Positions 27,453-38,146 of a stretch of 62,680 bases of DNA are shown here, in pieces. The number at the start of each line of letters is the position of its first letter. The stretch's first letter is position 1. A model generated the notes under the pieces. The model searched no databases, was not told where the DNA came from, and saw only the letters and a list, made by a program, of their open reading frames with translations. The stretch comes from an uncultured Prevotella sp. (lineage in GTDB: Bacteria > Bacteroidota > Bacteroidia > Bacteroidales > Bacteroidaceae): NCBI GenBank assembly GCA_944319915.1, contig CALUEY010000036.1:1-62680 (forward strand), in the 5' to 3' direction. The translations under genes and the position numbers were made by a program.

Positions 27453-28213
27453 GCCAGCCAGGCGTCTATCAGCTTTCTGGCTATCGACAGTTTTTCAGGT
27501 ATCTCGGGCAGGTTGTTGCGGTTGAACCACGCCCCTGCGCTTAGTTCAGACTGCTGGAGCGTGATTGTGCCTTCTTCATAATCAGCATTGAAACCAATCA
27601 TCAAGCCGCACGGGTAAGGCCACGGCTGGCTGCCGAAGTACTTGATGTTCTTTATGCCAAGGCCGGTTTCTTCCATGACTTCACGGCGTACTGCTTCCTC
27701 AAGAGTCTCCCCAGTCTCTACAAACCCGGCAACAAGCCCGAAAAAGTTGCCCCGGAAGTTCTTGGCGTGAACCAACAGCACTTCCTCGCCCCGGTGTATG
27801 AGCACGATTATGGCCGTGGCCAGTTGGGGCCATACCTCATTGCCGCAGTTCGGGCATTTCTTGCTGATGTCGGTGTGCATCGCCATCTTGGCGCCACACC
27901 TGCCACAATACTTTGTGTTGGCGTCCCAATACAAAAGCTCTTCACATTTGCCAGCCTTGACATATAGGTTATATGGCAACTTATAGAAACTTTGTCGCAG
28001 TCCGCACATCTCATATTTAGAACAGCCTGCAACAGGCGATTGCAACCTGTAAGCTTTTACGCAGATGCCGTTTTCAGGCGTTACGTTGAGCATTGTGGCT
28101 TCTTGGTCGACGTCAGTGGGTGGCGTTTCCCCGCATGGTATCGTATAAGTGCCGTCGGCCAGCCGCTCAAGTAAAATCTCACTGCCATGAAAGGCGAAAT
28201 AATAATGCTTCAT
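27446..28213 (-). CDS. nudC: NAD+ diphosphatase / RNA decapping Nudix hydrolase
   Basis: A 255-residue enzyme that hydrolyses NAD(H) to NMN(H) and AMP and in other bacteria removes NAD caps from RNA. The zinc ribbon has Cys103, Cys106, Cys120 and Cys123. The Nudix box is complete (GFVETGETLEEAVRREVMEE, 163-182) and the NudC signature SQPWPYP is at 195-201. No canonical promoter was found before the start. Confidence 0.94.
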   Translation of the reverse strand: MKHYYFAFHGSEILLERLADGTYTIPCGETPPTDVDQEATMLNVTPENGICVKAYRLQSPVAGCSKYEMCGLRQSFYKLPYNLYVKAGKCEELLYWDANTKYCGRCGAKMAMHTDISKKCPNCGNEVWPQLATAIIVLIHRGEEVLLVHAKNFRGNFFGLVAGFVETGETLEEAVRREVMEETGLGIKNIKYFGSQPWPYPCGLMIGFNADYEEGTITLQQSELSAGAWFNRNNLPEIPEKLSIARKLIDAWLAQ

Positions 28214-28261
28214 TATCCTTGTTTTATGTATTATGTGAGTGATGTTTCATGATGGTTTCAG

Positions 28262-29965
28262 TCAGCCATCGTTGCAGGCTATGCGCTCCCGCTCGCGCAG
28301 CATGGCTGCTGTTGCCCACTCCTTTGGTGCAAAGTGCCAGTTGCCGTAAGCCTTGGTTTGCATTGTTCCCCGCGTTCTAAAATGTTCGGCTATGTATTGC
28401 CTGATGCTCTTGTCGCTTTGCCACAGGAGCCTATCCTTCAAGGCTTGTGCGGCAATGCCTGCGCCCACTGTCAGCAGTTCGCCGCCGCCGTTGGCGCGGA
28501 AGCTGCCCATGGCCACCCTGTATAAGCGCCGGTCGGAGAACTTGCCGCCCCCCGTCATGCCCAGTATTGCGATGCGCCTGCCGCAAGGCTTGGTTACGTC
28601 TACCTCATAGTCGATGCCGGCAGCGCAGTCGAAGTTGAATGTAGGGTTCTTGAACGTGTATCGCAGCCCATCCTCAGCCGAAACCCTTTCCAGCTTCAGC
28701 AGTTCGTCATTTGGCGTAGCCATTGTGTTAATCCACAGGTCGTAGCTCATTTCGAGGAGCTTCCTTACTTCAATCCCCTCCATCGCCATGACGCACAGCT
28801 TGTCCTCATATCTGTATAGTTTGTATGTGTCGCTCACGCAGATGTTCCCGTGGCTTAGTCTTGTGCGGCAAGAGAGTGGGGCGCAGAGCGATATGTCTGC
28901 ATGGGAAATGTCTAATTGGATGCCGTTTATCAGGCTTGTGTAAGGTGCATTGCCAAAGTAGCAGTCTGCCGGGTCGATGTCAGTGCCAATCTTTCCGATG
29001 ACATTCCTGCAATAGTTTTCTGCATCTTCCTGCTGTTTTGAAAAATGGGTGGTGAAACTCTCGTCGGGCTTCTCGTCAGCGATGTCGAGCACATAGCCGC
29101 TTATGTCTTTCTTGATTGTCCGCCCCATCGCCTTTACGATTGTGATGTTGGCCACGCCTACTGCCATGGCGTTGCATGACGGATTGACACACAGCACCTT
29201 GCCGTGCTCTGTGCCAGTGATAGTTTCGCAGCGCGCAGCATGGTCATGCCCAAAGAAGATCACGTCAAATCCCGCTAAGCGGTGGGCAACTTTCTCAGTT
29301 TCGTTTTCATCGAAAAGCGGCCCGCGGGCCCCTCCTTTCCACCCGCTGTGGAACAGTCCGACTATCAGGTCGGGGCGTTCGGTCTGCTTTATGCGCTCCA
29401 TCCAGAATCTTGCCGACTCCATGATGCCTTGAAAGCATACACCGTTCCACTGTCGTTCCACGCCCCAATATGCCATGGCAGGGGTAACCATGCCGATTAT
29501 GGCAATCCGTATGCCGTCCCTTTCGAGCATTGTGTAGGGGGCTGTATAAGGCTTGTTGGTTTCAGTGTCAATCATGTTGGCCGCCAAAACAGGGCATGAG
29601 GTTTCGCTTATCCACTTGTCGCAAACGGCGCGGCCCGTTTCTATGTCATGGTTCCCTATGCAGCAGGCATCGTAGCCCATGTAGTTCAGCGCTTGGGCGG
29701 CAATGTTGTCAACGTCAGTCCTTGTTTCGTTGAAATAGTTGCATATAGGCTGGCCTTGAAGCATGTCGCCATTGTCTATCAGCAAGAGCCTGTCGCCAAG
29801 AGCTTGCCGCTCCTTTTTTACATACGAGCTTACCCTTGCCAATGAGCCACGGGCAGGCTGCATGCCAATGAAGTCGAATGGCAAAAAGCATCCATGCACG
29901 TCGCCCGTGCACACAATCTTCAAGTTAACGGCCTTTGTCTGCTGCATCGCTTTGTTGAATGTCAC
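28262..29965 (-). CDS. 5'-nucleotidase / 2',3'-cyclic phosphodiesterase family metallophosphatase
   Basis: A 567-residue two-domain enzyme. The N-terminal metallophosphoesterase domain has the dinuclear metal motifs GDVHG (21-25), NGDMLQGQP, GNHDIE and GHDH. The C-terminal 5'-nucleotidase domain starts near 330 and includes the substrate-binding region (FRANGGGELLT). Most relatives are exported, but no signal peptide is seen here (MTFNKAMQQTKAVNLKIVCTGD), so it may act in the cytoplasm. The -7 box TAACTTTG on the minus strand (30002-30009) lies upstream. Substrate preference cannot be told. Confidence 0.9.
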   Translation of the reverse strand: MTFNKAMQQTKAVNLKIVCTGDVHGCFLPFDFIGMQPARGSLARVSSYVKKERQALGDRLLLIDNGDMLQGQPICNYFNETRTDVDNIAAQALNYMGYDACCIGNHDIETGRAVCDKWISETSCPVLAANMIDTETNKPYTAPYTMLERDGIRIAIIGMVTPAMAYWGVERQWNGVCFQGIMESARFWMERIKQTERPDLIVGLFHSGWKGGARGPLFDENETEKVAHRLAGFDVIFFGHDHAARCETITGTEHGKVLCVNPSCNAMAVGVANITIVKAMGRTIKKDISGYVLDIADEKPDESFTTHFSKQQEDAENYCRNVIGKIGTDIDPADCYFGNAPYTSLINGIQLDISHADISLCAPLSCRTRLSHGNICVSDTYKLYRYEDKLCVMAMEGIEVRKLLEMSYDLWINTMATPNDELLKLERVSAEDGLRYTFKNPTFNFDCAAGIDYEVDVTKPCGRRIAILGMTGGGKFSDRRLYRVAMGSFRANGGGELLTVGAGIAAQALKDRLLWQSDKSIRQYIAEHFRTRGTMQTKAYGNWHFAPKEWATAAMLRERERIACNDG

Positions 29966-30189
29966 CGCGGCATTTTGCCTGAAATACGGGCTTTCGGGTT
30001 ACAAAGTTACTCAATATAGCCGTAACGGCCGAACAAATTACGCTGATTAACGTTGTTGATGATGATATTTAACCCCAATGGCCTTAGTGCGCCATTCTAG
30101 CTTGAAACGCCATCCGGCGGCTCTCCACCCATATCCCGCGCTGTTGTCCGGCGGCACGAAGCCCGGCGGGAATCTGAAGATGAGGGTTT

Positions 30190-30365
30190 AGAGGCTGTTT
30201 TGATTTTATCAAAGTTGGATTTATCTCAGTCGTCTTGAATGCCTTTTCTGTCATATTCGTCCGTTTGTTTCGTCACATAGCTCCCGCCATGCTCCTTACC
30301 AAACGGGCAAATATGCCTCGAAAATTCAGTTCAAACCTACAGTTGATAAAATCAAAACAGCTTCT
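30190..30365. mobile_element. MITE-like element with 23-bp terminal inverted repeats
   Basis: The ends at 30190-30212 and 30343-30365 are inverted repeats matching at 22 of 23 positions, with an exact 19-bp core (30194-30212 and 30343-30361). The 130-bp interior encodes nothing recognisable. No clear target duplication is seen. The ends (GAGGCTGTTTTGAT...) resemble insertion sequence termini, so it is probably a non-autonomous derivative or a deletion remnant of an IS. Confidence 0.6.
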
Positions 30366-30446
30366 TGGTGAAACCTCACTTTTGTCAAAAATAATCCAAG
30401 TTGTGCCTATGGTTGGCTAACCTCCACATTGTCAATGACTTATGGA

Positions 30447-30560
30447 ACAGTCTGTTTTGCGGTGCAAGATAGACCGTTTGGCAAGGCGAAAAGGGCCGTT
30501 CCACGCCTCAATACAGGCCGTTTGGGCGGGCGGCATGGCCGCCGGGGGTGCGGGAATGTG
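30447..30560. repeat. Intergenic palindrome family, locus C (degenerate)
   Basis: CCGTTT, nine bases (GGCAAGGCG), AAAAGG at about 30474-30494 matches the family core with one mismatch. Further short stems (GTCT...AGAC, TGGAAC...GTTCCA) surround it, and a second GCCGTTTGGGC follows. It lies in the 844-bp gap between the divergent nucleotidase and nhaD genes. The rest of that gap has only the MITE-like element and the nhaD promoter region. Confidence 0.55.
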
Positions 30561-30809
30561 CGATTGGTAAATGTTTTTCAACGCCGCGCGGGTGCCGCGC
30601 CGCCATGTTTCGCCTTGCCCTTTGCCTGCGTTCTTGGCGCCTTGGGGCAGTTCCCACGTTGTTGCGCTGATGTTGGCGTATGGAGCTGTAACATGGACAA
30701 ATGTGTGAACATGAGGTTAAAAACACGTTAAACCGTCATTATTTTGCCATAAGTCGTGGCAGAATATGGATAAAGATTGCTATCTTTGTAGCGTTTACGG
30801 AGAGATGCC

Positions 30810-32222
30810 ATGACATTAGTTATAGTACTGATACTGCTACTGGGCTGTTTGCTTATAGCCACTTCGCACCTTACGAAGGTGAACAAAGCTGCGCTGGCGG
30901 TTTTTGTCGGTACCGTGGGGTGGGTGCTGTATATATGCTACGGCACCGACTTCGTCATGAGCCAGCATCCACAGGAATACATCGCCTACCTGGCCGGCGA
31001 CAGCCCGTCGAGCCGGGCCGTAAAGTTTTTCATAAGCGAAAACATATTCCTGAAATACGTAGGCAAGGCAGCTGCCATCGTGCTCTTCTTGCTTGCGACG
31101 ATGGCGATAGTTGAGATACTCAACAACAACGGGTGCTTCGACTTCGTTGGCGAGTGGATACGCACCCGCAACAGCAAGCGGCTGCTGTGGAGCATAACGC
31201 TCGCCACTTTCCTAATATCGGCCAACCTCGACAACCTTACCACCACAACCATGATGCTTACCATAATGCACAACATTGTGCAGAGCAGGAGGCAGCGCAT
31301 GGTGGTGGGGTGCGCCATAGTCCTGGCGGCCAATGCCGGTGGCTGCTTCACCGTCATCGGCGACCCAGCTGGGGTAATTCTGTGGGGCATGGGGGCCGCA
31401 ACTGCTTCCAATTTCTCGGCCTACCTGGCCTTGCCCGCGCTGGTGGCGTGGGTGGTGCCCACCTACATCCTTGGCAGGAGCTTGCCCGAGCACCTCGACG
31501 TGGAGTGGCCGGCGGCCCCTTACCGTGGCGACGACACCAACCTTAACCGCTGGCAGCGCATAGTGATGCTTATCGTTGGCATAGGCGGCTTGTGGTTCAT
31601 ACCCACATTCCACAACATCACCAAGCTAAGCCCTTTCCTCGGCGCGCTGTGCGTGCTGTCGGTGTTGTGGGTGGTAAACGAGATTTTCAACCACAAGCTC
31701 ATGAACGCCGACCAGATGATACTGCGCAAGGAGCCGCGCATACTTCAGTATGGCAGCATACAGCTCATGCTCTTCGTGATGGGCGTGATGCTGGCCATGG
31801 GCGTGGTGCAGGAGACTGGGGTGCTTGGCATGGCGGCAGGCTGGATGGATGCCCATGTGCGCAGTGTGTGGGCCTTCAGCGCTTTTGCAGGACTGCTTAG
31901 CGGAGTGCTCGATGCATTTACCGTGATGATGACCGGCATATCAATGTATCCTGTGGCTGATGCAGGTTCCGGCGGGGCCTTGGCGGCCACGGGCTATGCA
32001 GCCGCTTTCGTGCAGAATGGGGCTTTCTGGAAGGCCATGGCTTTCTCAACGGCCATGGGTGGGTGCCTGCTGTGCTTCTCGAACCCCTGCGGGCTTGCCC
32101 TCATGAAGATGGAGCGGATGCGCGTCGGGTGGTATCTAAGGAACTGCACTTTCAGCGCGTTCGCGGGGTGGCTGCTTGGCCTCGGGGTGCTTTGGCTTGA
32201 ATATTATTTGTTGACATATTGA
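30810..32222 (+). CDS. nhaD: NhaD-family Na+/H+ antiporter
   Basis: A 470-residue integral membrane protein with about 12-13 hydrophobic segments, including ISANLDNLTTTTMMLTI and NAGGCFTVIGDPAGVILW, which are hallmark NhaD stretches with buried Asp and Thr residues. It exchanges Na+ or Li+ for H+ at the inner membrane. A -7 box TATCTTTG (30781-30788) precedes the ATG at 30810 by 21 bp. pfkA follows 29 bp downstream on the same strand and may be co-transcribed. Confidence 0.92.
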   Translation: MTLVIVLILLLGCLLIATSHLTKVNKAALAVFVGTVGWVLYICYGTDFVMSQHPQEYIAYLAGDSPSSRAVKFFISENIFLKYVGKAAAIVLFLLATMAIVEILNNNGCFDFVGEWIRTRNSKRLLWSITLATFLISANLDNLTTTTMMLTIMHNIVQSRRQRMVVGCAIVLAANAGGCFTVIGDPAGVILWGMGAATASNFSAYLALPALVAWVVPTYILGRSLPEHLDVEWPAAPYRGDDTNLNRWQRIVMLIVGIGGLWFIPTFHNITKLSPFLGALCVLSVLWVVNEIFNHKLMNADQMILRKEPRILQYGSIQLMLFVMGVMLAMGVVQETGVLGMAAGWMDAHVRSVWAFSAFAGLLSGVLDAFTVMMTGISMYPVADAGSGGALAATGYAAAFVQNGAFWKAMAFSTAMGGCLLCFSNPCGLALMKMERMRVGWYLRNCTFSAFAGWLLGLGVLWLEYYLLTY

Positions 32223-32251
32223 TAAGGACAGTATTTTAAGGTATAAAGATT

Positions 32252-33229
32252 ATGGGTAAAATAAAGACAATCGGCGTGCTCACCTCGGGTGGCGACGCCC
32301 CAGGGATGAACGCCGCCATAAGGGCGGTGACTCGCGCAGGCATCTGCAATGGCTTCAACATCAAGGGCATATACCGCGGCTACGACGGACTGATAAACGG
32401 AGAAGTGAAGCCTTTCACCACGGAAAACGTGAGCGGAATAATCATGCAGGGCGGAACGATACTGAAAACCGCGCGGAGCACCGAGTTCATGACGCCCGAA
32501 GGCAAGCAAAAGGCATACGACACCCTCGTAAGGGAAGAGATAGATGCGCTCGTCGTAATAGGCGGCAACGGCTCGCTGACCGGCGCACGCGACTTCGCAG
32601 CTGAGTTCGACGTGTGCTGCATAGGACTGCCCGGCACTATTGACAACGACCTCTACGGCACCGACTCGACCATAGGCTATGACACTACGATGAACACCAT
32701 CGTGGAGTGCGTGGACCGCATACGCGACACGGCCCAGAGCCATGAGCGGATATTCTTCGTGGAGGTGATGGGGCGCGACGCAGGGTTCCTGGCGCAAAAC
32801 AGCGCCATCGCATCGGGCGCCGAGGCTGCCATAATACCTGAGGACTCAACCGACGTGGACCAGCTTGCGCGCTTTATGGAGCGCGGGATAAGGAAGTCGA
32901 AGAAGAGCTGCATCGTCATCGTGTCAGAAAGCCCCAAGTGCGGCGCGCTCTACTATGCCGAGCGTGTGCGCAACGAGTTCCCCAACTACGACGTGCGCGT
33001 GTCTATCCTCGGCCACCTGCAGCGTGGCGGGCGGCCTTCGGCGCACGACCGCATACTGGCCAGCCGCACCGGCGTGGGAGCCATCGAGGCCATAATGCAA
33101 GGGCAGCGCAATGTAATGGTGGGCGTTAGGAACAACGAGGTGGTTTACGTTCCGTTCAGCGATGCCATAAGGACCGACAAACCGCTCGACATGAAGCTGA
33201 TAAAGGTGCTCGATGAGCTTAGTATCTAA
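32252..33229 (+). CDS. pfkA: 6-phosphofructokinase, ATP-type
   Basis: A 325-residue glycolytic kinase. It has [11 protein letters not shown] (11-21), [12 protein letters not shown] for the Arg of the ATP site, [12 protein letters not shown] (127-138) with catalytic Asp131, [11 protein letters not shown], and GHLQRGGRP for fructose-6-phosphate. Gly at the position after LP favours ATP over pyrophosphate as donor. The usual GGDGS nucleotide/metal loop reads GGNGS (Asn106 in place of Asp103 of the E. coli enzyme). I believe some Bacteroidales share this change. It follows nhaD closely. Confidence 0.94.
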   Translation: MGKIKTIGVLTSGGDAPGMNAAIRAVTRAGICNGFNIKGIYRGYDGLINGEVKPFTTENVSGIIMQGGTILKTARSTEFMTPEGKQKAYDTLVREEIDALVVIGGNGSLTGARDFAAEFDVCCIGLPGTIDNDLYGTDSTIGYDTTMNTIVECVDRIRDTAQSHERIFFVEVMGRDAGFLAQNSAIASGAEAAIIPEDSTDVDQLARFMERGIRKSKKSCIVIVSESPKCGALYYAERVRNEFPNYDVRVSILGHLQRGGRPSAHDRILASRTGVGAIEAIMQGQRNVMVGVRNNEVVYVPFSDAIRTDKPLDMKLIKVLDELSI

Positions 33230-33364
33230 AGGATTAAAGAAATGTTATGAATTTCTGATTTTTAGATATATTAAGGAAGAAAACCGAAAAAGGACGGCTG
33301 GTTTCCGACAAAATTATTACCTTTGCAGCAAATTGAAATAGAAGAAGAAACTCAAAAAACATAA

Positions 33365-34900
<1,536 letters not shown>

Positions 34901-34914
34901 TGTAAACGTTTGAC

Positions 34915-35160
34915 ATGAGCTTGAAGTTGAAGATAATCTCGCCAGAGAGGATAGAGTTCTGCGGTGAGGTGCAGAGCGTGCTCTTGCCTGGCACAAAGGG
35001 CAGTTTCGAGATTCTCACTGACCACGCGCCTATAATATCTTCTTTGCAGCCTGGTGTGGTAGAGTATGCCACTGCCGGGGAGAGGAAGCAATTGGCCATC
35101 ACCGGCGGGTTCGTTGAAGTGCAAAGAAACGAGGTTAGCCTCTGCGTGGAGGTGAATTGA
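34915..35160 (+). CDS. atpC: ATP synthase F1 subunit epsilon, short form
   Basis: An 81-residue protein covering only the N-terminal beta-sandwich (LKIISPERIEF, LPGTKGSFEILTDHAPIIS, AITGGFVEVQRNEVSLCVE). The C-terminal helical hairpin of typical 130-140-residue epsilon subunits, which inhibits ATP hydrolysis, is absent. It lies 14 bp after atpD. The next gene starts 2 bp after its stop. Confidence 0.93.
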   Translation: MSLKLKIISPERIEFCGEVQSVLLPGTKGSFEILTDHAPIISSLQPGVVEYATAGERKQLAITGGFVEVQRNEVSLCVEVN

Positions 35161-35162
35161 CA

Positions 35163-35579
35163 ATGGGCAGCGAACAGGTAAACTTGATTGGCCGCCAGTA
35201 CAACAAGTGCAGCTTGTGGGTGGTGGCCGCCGCCACTCTCGCCACCTTGTTGGCAATCAGCATCTACGATGCGCAGCAGCTTGTTGACCCCTTGGTCATA
35301 TCAGCTGTTTACGCTTTGGTGACGAACACGGTCTATTGTCTCTCGTGGAAAGCTGTGGCAAAGTCTTCTCCCAATGCGCTCGGCAAGTTCTACTTGGCGG
35401 GGTCTGCCTTGCGGATGATGTTGGCCGTGCTGGTCGCTGTCGCGTATTGTGTCATCGTGGGTGACAGGGATGCCATACTGAATTTCATCTTGGTGTTCTC
35501 CTCATTCTATGTGGTGATGCTCGTGTTTGATGGCGTATTCTTCGCGCGAATGGAACGGAAAAGGAATCAAAAGATTTGA
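35163..35579 (+). CDS. AtpI-position membrane protein in the atp operon
   Basis: A 138-residue protein with four hydrophobic segments, starting at the ATG at 35163 (MGSEQVNLIGRQYNKCSLW). It occupies the place of AtpI/subunit I, upstream of subunit a, and has the same size and topology. In other bacteria AtpI assists c-ring assembly and Mg2+ handling. Sequence similarity to AtpI is not obvious by eye, so the function is inferred from position. Confidence 0.75.
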   Translation: MGSEQVNLIGRQYNKCSLWVVAAATLATLLAISIYDAQQLVDPLVISAVYALVTNTVYCLSWKAVAKSSPNALGKFYLAGSALRMMLAVLVAVAYCVIVGDRDAILNFILVFSSFYVVMLVFDGVFFARMERKRNQKI

Positions 35580-35583
35580 ATTT

Positions 35584-36684
35584 ATGAGATATTTCAAGCA
35601 TTTGCTTTGCGTCGTGGCCTTTATGTTTGCCGCAATGTCTGCCGGCGCCGTGGGGCATGGCGCAGACAAAGAGGAGGGCATAGACCTGCAGGGCATTCTT
35701 TTCGGGCATATAAAAGACTCGTATGAATGGCACATCACAACTGTGGGAGGGCATCCTTTGGTGCTTCACCTGCCTGTGATCGTAAAGAGTTCCACGGGAT
35801 GGCACGTGTTCTCAAGTGGCGATTTCTCAGAAGAGGCCGATGCCAATGGCAACCGCCCGGGGCCTTATGGGCTTTATATATCCGGGAGCGAGGCCAACGA
35901 AGGCAAGGTGTGTGAGACCATCGGCGGTGCTGAGGTGCGTCCGTTCGACATCTCGATAACCAAGACTGTGGCCGTGCTGTTCATCGATGCCTTATTGCTC
36001 TTGGTTTGTGTGCTTGTCCCTGCAAGGTGGTGCAGGAAGCACCGGCCAGAAGACCCGGCCCCCAAGGGCTTTACGGGCTTGATGAGTATGTTCATAATGT
36101 ACATATATGATGAGGTGGTCAAGGCGTCACTTGGCAAGGAGGCCGACAAATACGCTCCCTATCTGCTGACGTGCTTTTTCTTCATCTTCATTGCGAACAT
36201 AATGGGTGTCGTGCCGTTTCCCCCGGGCGGCGGCAACCTCACGGGCAACATCACCTGCACTTTCTTCTTGGCGTTGTGCACGTTCTTGATAACTAACGTC
36301 ACCGGAACGAAAGCTTATTGGAAGGATATCTTTTGGCCCGAGGTGCCCACATGGCTTAAAGTGCCGGTGCCACTGATGCCTTTCATTGAGTTCTTCAGCA
36401 TCTTCACCAAGCCGTTGGCATTGATGATCCGACTTTTCGCAAACATGATGGCGGGCCATGCCATTGCGCTGTCTTTGTCGTGCATCATCTTCATAATGTT
36501 CGCTATCAATGCTTGGGCTGGCGTTTCGATGACTGTGGTCAGTGTCTTGATGAGTGTGTTCATGATGCTTCTCGAAGTGCTTGTATGCTTCATCCAGGCC
36601 TTGGTGTTCACCATGCTTAGCGCAGTGTTCATCTCACTTGCCCACGTGCATGGGCATTCAGTTAAGGAATCAAATCAGAATTAA
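35584..36684 (+). CDS. atpB: ATP synthase Fo subunit a with N-terminal periplasmic extension
   Basis: A 366-residue protein starting at the ATG at 35584 (MRYFKHLLCVVAFMFAAMSAGA), which begins with a signal peptide. About 100 residues of periplasmic beta-rich domain follow, then the usual five or six helices. The essential Arg is in KPLALMIRLFANMMAGH, part of the proton half-channel facing the c-ring. The extra N-terminal domain is typical of Bacteroidetes and makes it longer than the 240-270 residues of many homologues. Confidence 0.95.
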   Translation: MRYFKHLLCVVAFMFAAMSAGAVGHGADKEEGIDLQGILFGHIKDSYEWHITTVGGHPLVLHLPVIVKSSTGWHVFSSGDFSEEADANGNRPGPYGLYISGSEANEGKVCETIGGAEVRPFDISITKTVAVLFIDALLLLVCVLVPARWCRKHRPEDPAPKGFTGLMSMFIMYIYDEVVKASLGKEADKYAPYLLTCFFFIFIANIMGVVPFPPGGGNLTGNITCTFFLALCTFLITNVTGTKAYWKDIFWPEVPTWLKVPVPLMPFIEFFSIFTKPLALMIRLFANMMAGHAIALSLSCIIFIMFAINAWAGVSMTVVSVLMSVFMMLLEVLVCFIQALVFTMLSAVFISLAHVHGHSVKESNQN

Positions 36685-36707
36685 AAACTATATTAAATTT
36701 TACGATT

Positions 36708-36950
36708 ATGGTATCATTATTATTGGCAGCAGATGCTGTAGCAAAGTTAGGTGCCGCTGTTGGCGGAGGTTTGGCTGCAATTGGAGCAGGCATTGGTATT
36801 GGCAAGATTGGTGGGCAGGCCATGGATGCAATGGCGCGCCAGCCGGAGAAGATGGGTGATCTGCGTTCTTCGATGATCATCGCAGCTGCCCTAGTCGAGG
36901 GTGTGGCTTTCTTCGCGGTCATCATAGCCTTGCTCGCACTGTTTGTATAA
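36708..36950 (+). CDS. atpE: ATP synthase Fo subunit c
   Basis: An 80-residue hairpin of two transmembrane helices with a polar loop ARQPE (42-46). The ion-binding carboxylate is Glu64 in ALVEGVAFFA. The residues needed for Na+ binding (Gln in helix 1, and Ser/Thr after the Glu) are replaced by Ile31 and Gly65-Val66. I therefore predict a proton-driven ring. Confidence 0.96.
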   Translation: MVSLLLAADAVAKLGAAVGGGLAAIGAGIGIGKIGGQAMDAMARQPEKMGDLRSSMIIAAALVEGVAFFAVIIALLALFV

Positions 36951-36995
36951 GGCAGGCGGCGGTATATTTTCGCATCATAGAAATCAGAACAGCTT

Positions 36996-37499
36996 ATGTC
37001 ATTGATAACACCTGATTTTGGTCTGTTGTTCTGGATGGCGATAGTCTTCCTCATTGTCTTGGCAATCCTGTGGAAATGGGGGTTCCCGGCAATAGTGAAG
37101 ATGGTCAACGACCGCAAGGCCTATATTGACGAAAGCCTGCGGAAAGCCCAGGAAGCAAACGAACGGCTGGCCAATATCAAAATTGAAAGTGAATCCATTC
37201 TGCAGGAAGCGCGGGAAAAGCAGGCTCTTATCTTGAAAGAGGCCGCAGCCACCCGTGATGCCATTGTGGAAAAGGCACAAGACAAGGCGCGCGAAGAAGC
37301 AGGCCGCTTGCTGGCTGAGGCGAAAGCTGAAATAGAGAGTCAGAAGCAGGCTGCGATAAGCGACATACGTGCCCAAGTGGCTGAGCTGTCTGTCAAAGTG
37401 GCCGAGAAGATTCTTCGGAAGGAGCTTGGCGATGATGACAAGCAGATGGATTTGATTGACAGATTGCTGGATGAGGTTTCTTCTTCCGATAAAAAATGA
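36996..37499 (+). CDS. atpF: ATP synthase Fo subunit b
   Basis: A 167-residue protein with one N-terminal membrane helix (about 8-28, LLFWMAIVFLIVLAILWKWGF) and a long charged coiled coil that forms the peripheral stalk. It lies in the standard place between c and delta. Only one b gene is present, so the stalk should be a homodimer. Confidence 0.95.
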   Translation: MSLITPDFGLLFWMAIVFLIVLAILWKWGFPAIVKMVNDRKAYIDESLRKAQEANERLANIKIESESILQEAREKQALILKEAAATRDAIVEKAQDKAREEAGRLLAEAKAEIESQKQAAISDIRAQVAELSVKVAEKILRKELGDDDKQMDLIDRLLDEVSSSDKK

Positions 37500-37505
37500 T
37501 TGGTT

Positions 37506-38042
37506 ATGGATATAGGAGTAATATCGGTTAGGTATGCGCGCGCATTGCTAAGGGGCAGTTGCGACGCGAAAATCGAAGACAAGGTATATGCCGAAATGCA
37601 GTCTTTGGCTTCAAGTTACATTGATGTTCCGCAGCTGAGGCATACCATTGACAACCCGATGATCTCTAAGGCCGCCAAGGAAAGTCTTCTTGTTGCAGCT
37701 GTCGGCGGCAACCCGTGTGAGTTGACCAAGGCATTTTTCCGCCTGGTCTTGCGCGAAGACCGTGAGAGCGTAATCCAATTCATGGCCAATTCATATATCA
37801 CCCTTTACAGGAAAGAGAAGAACATCATCCGTGGAAAGTTGACCACCGCTGCAGCAGTGTCGTCTGCGACTGAGCGGAAGCTTAGGCAGATGGTGGAAGA
37901 CAAGACTAACGGAACTGTGGAGTTTGAGACCGATGTAGACCCCGACATAATAGGCGGTTTTATCCTTGAGTACGATACTTATAGGATGGATGCGAGTGTC
38001 AAGTCGAAGCTGAAGTCCATTCTTTCACAGCTTAAAATGTGA
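37506..38042 (+). CDS. atpH: ATP synthase F1 subunit delta
   Basis: A 178-residue subunit joining the stalk to the F1 head, starting at the ATG at 37506 (MDIGVISVRYARALL). The C-terminal signature (IIRGKLTTAAAVSSATERKLRQMVE...DPDIIGGFILEYDTYRMDASV) is clear. A 104-bp gap without recognised signals follows before atpA. Confidence 0.94.
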   Translation: MDIGVISVRYARALLRGSCDAKIEDKVYAEMQSLASSYIDVPQLRHTIDNPMISKAAKESLLVAAVGGNPCELTKAFFRLVLREDRESVIQFMANSYITLYRKEKNIIRGKLTTAAAVSSATERKLRQMVEDKTNGTVEFETDVDPDIIGGFILEYDTYRMDASVKSKLKSILSQLKM

Positions 38043-38146
38043 TAGTTTAAGTGATGCTGGATTGCGAGTGTATGCATCGGATGATTTAGTTCAGATTGTT
38101 CGAGTGCGCTCACCGTTCCAAGACATTATGTTAAGTGCAAATTAGT

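Noticed and set aside
36708-36950. Sodium-driven ATP synthase
   Set aside because: Subunit c lacks the Gln and Ser/Thr Na+ ligands, so a proton-driven ring is more likely despite the nearby Na+/H+ antiporter.
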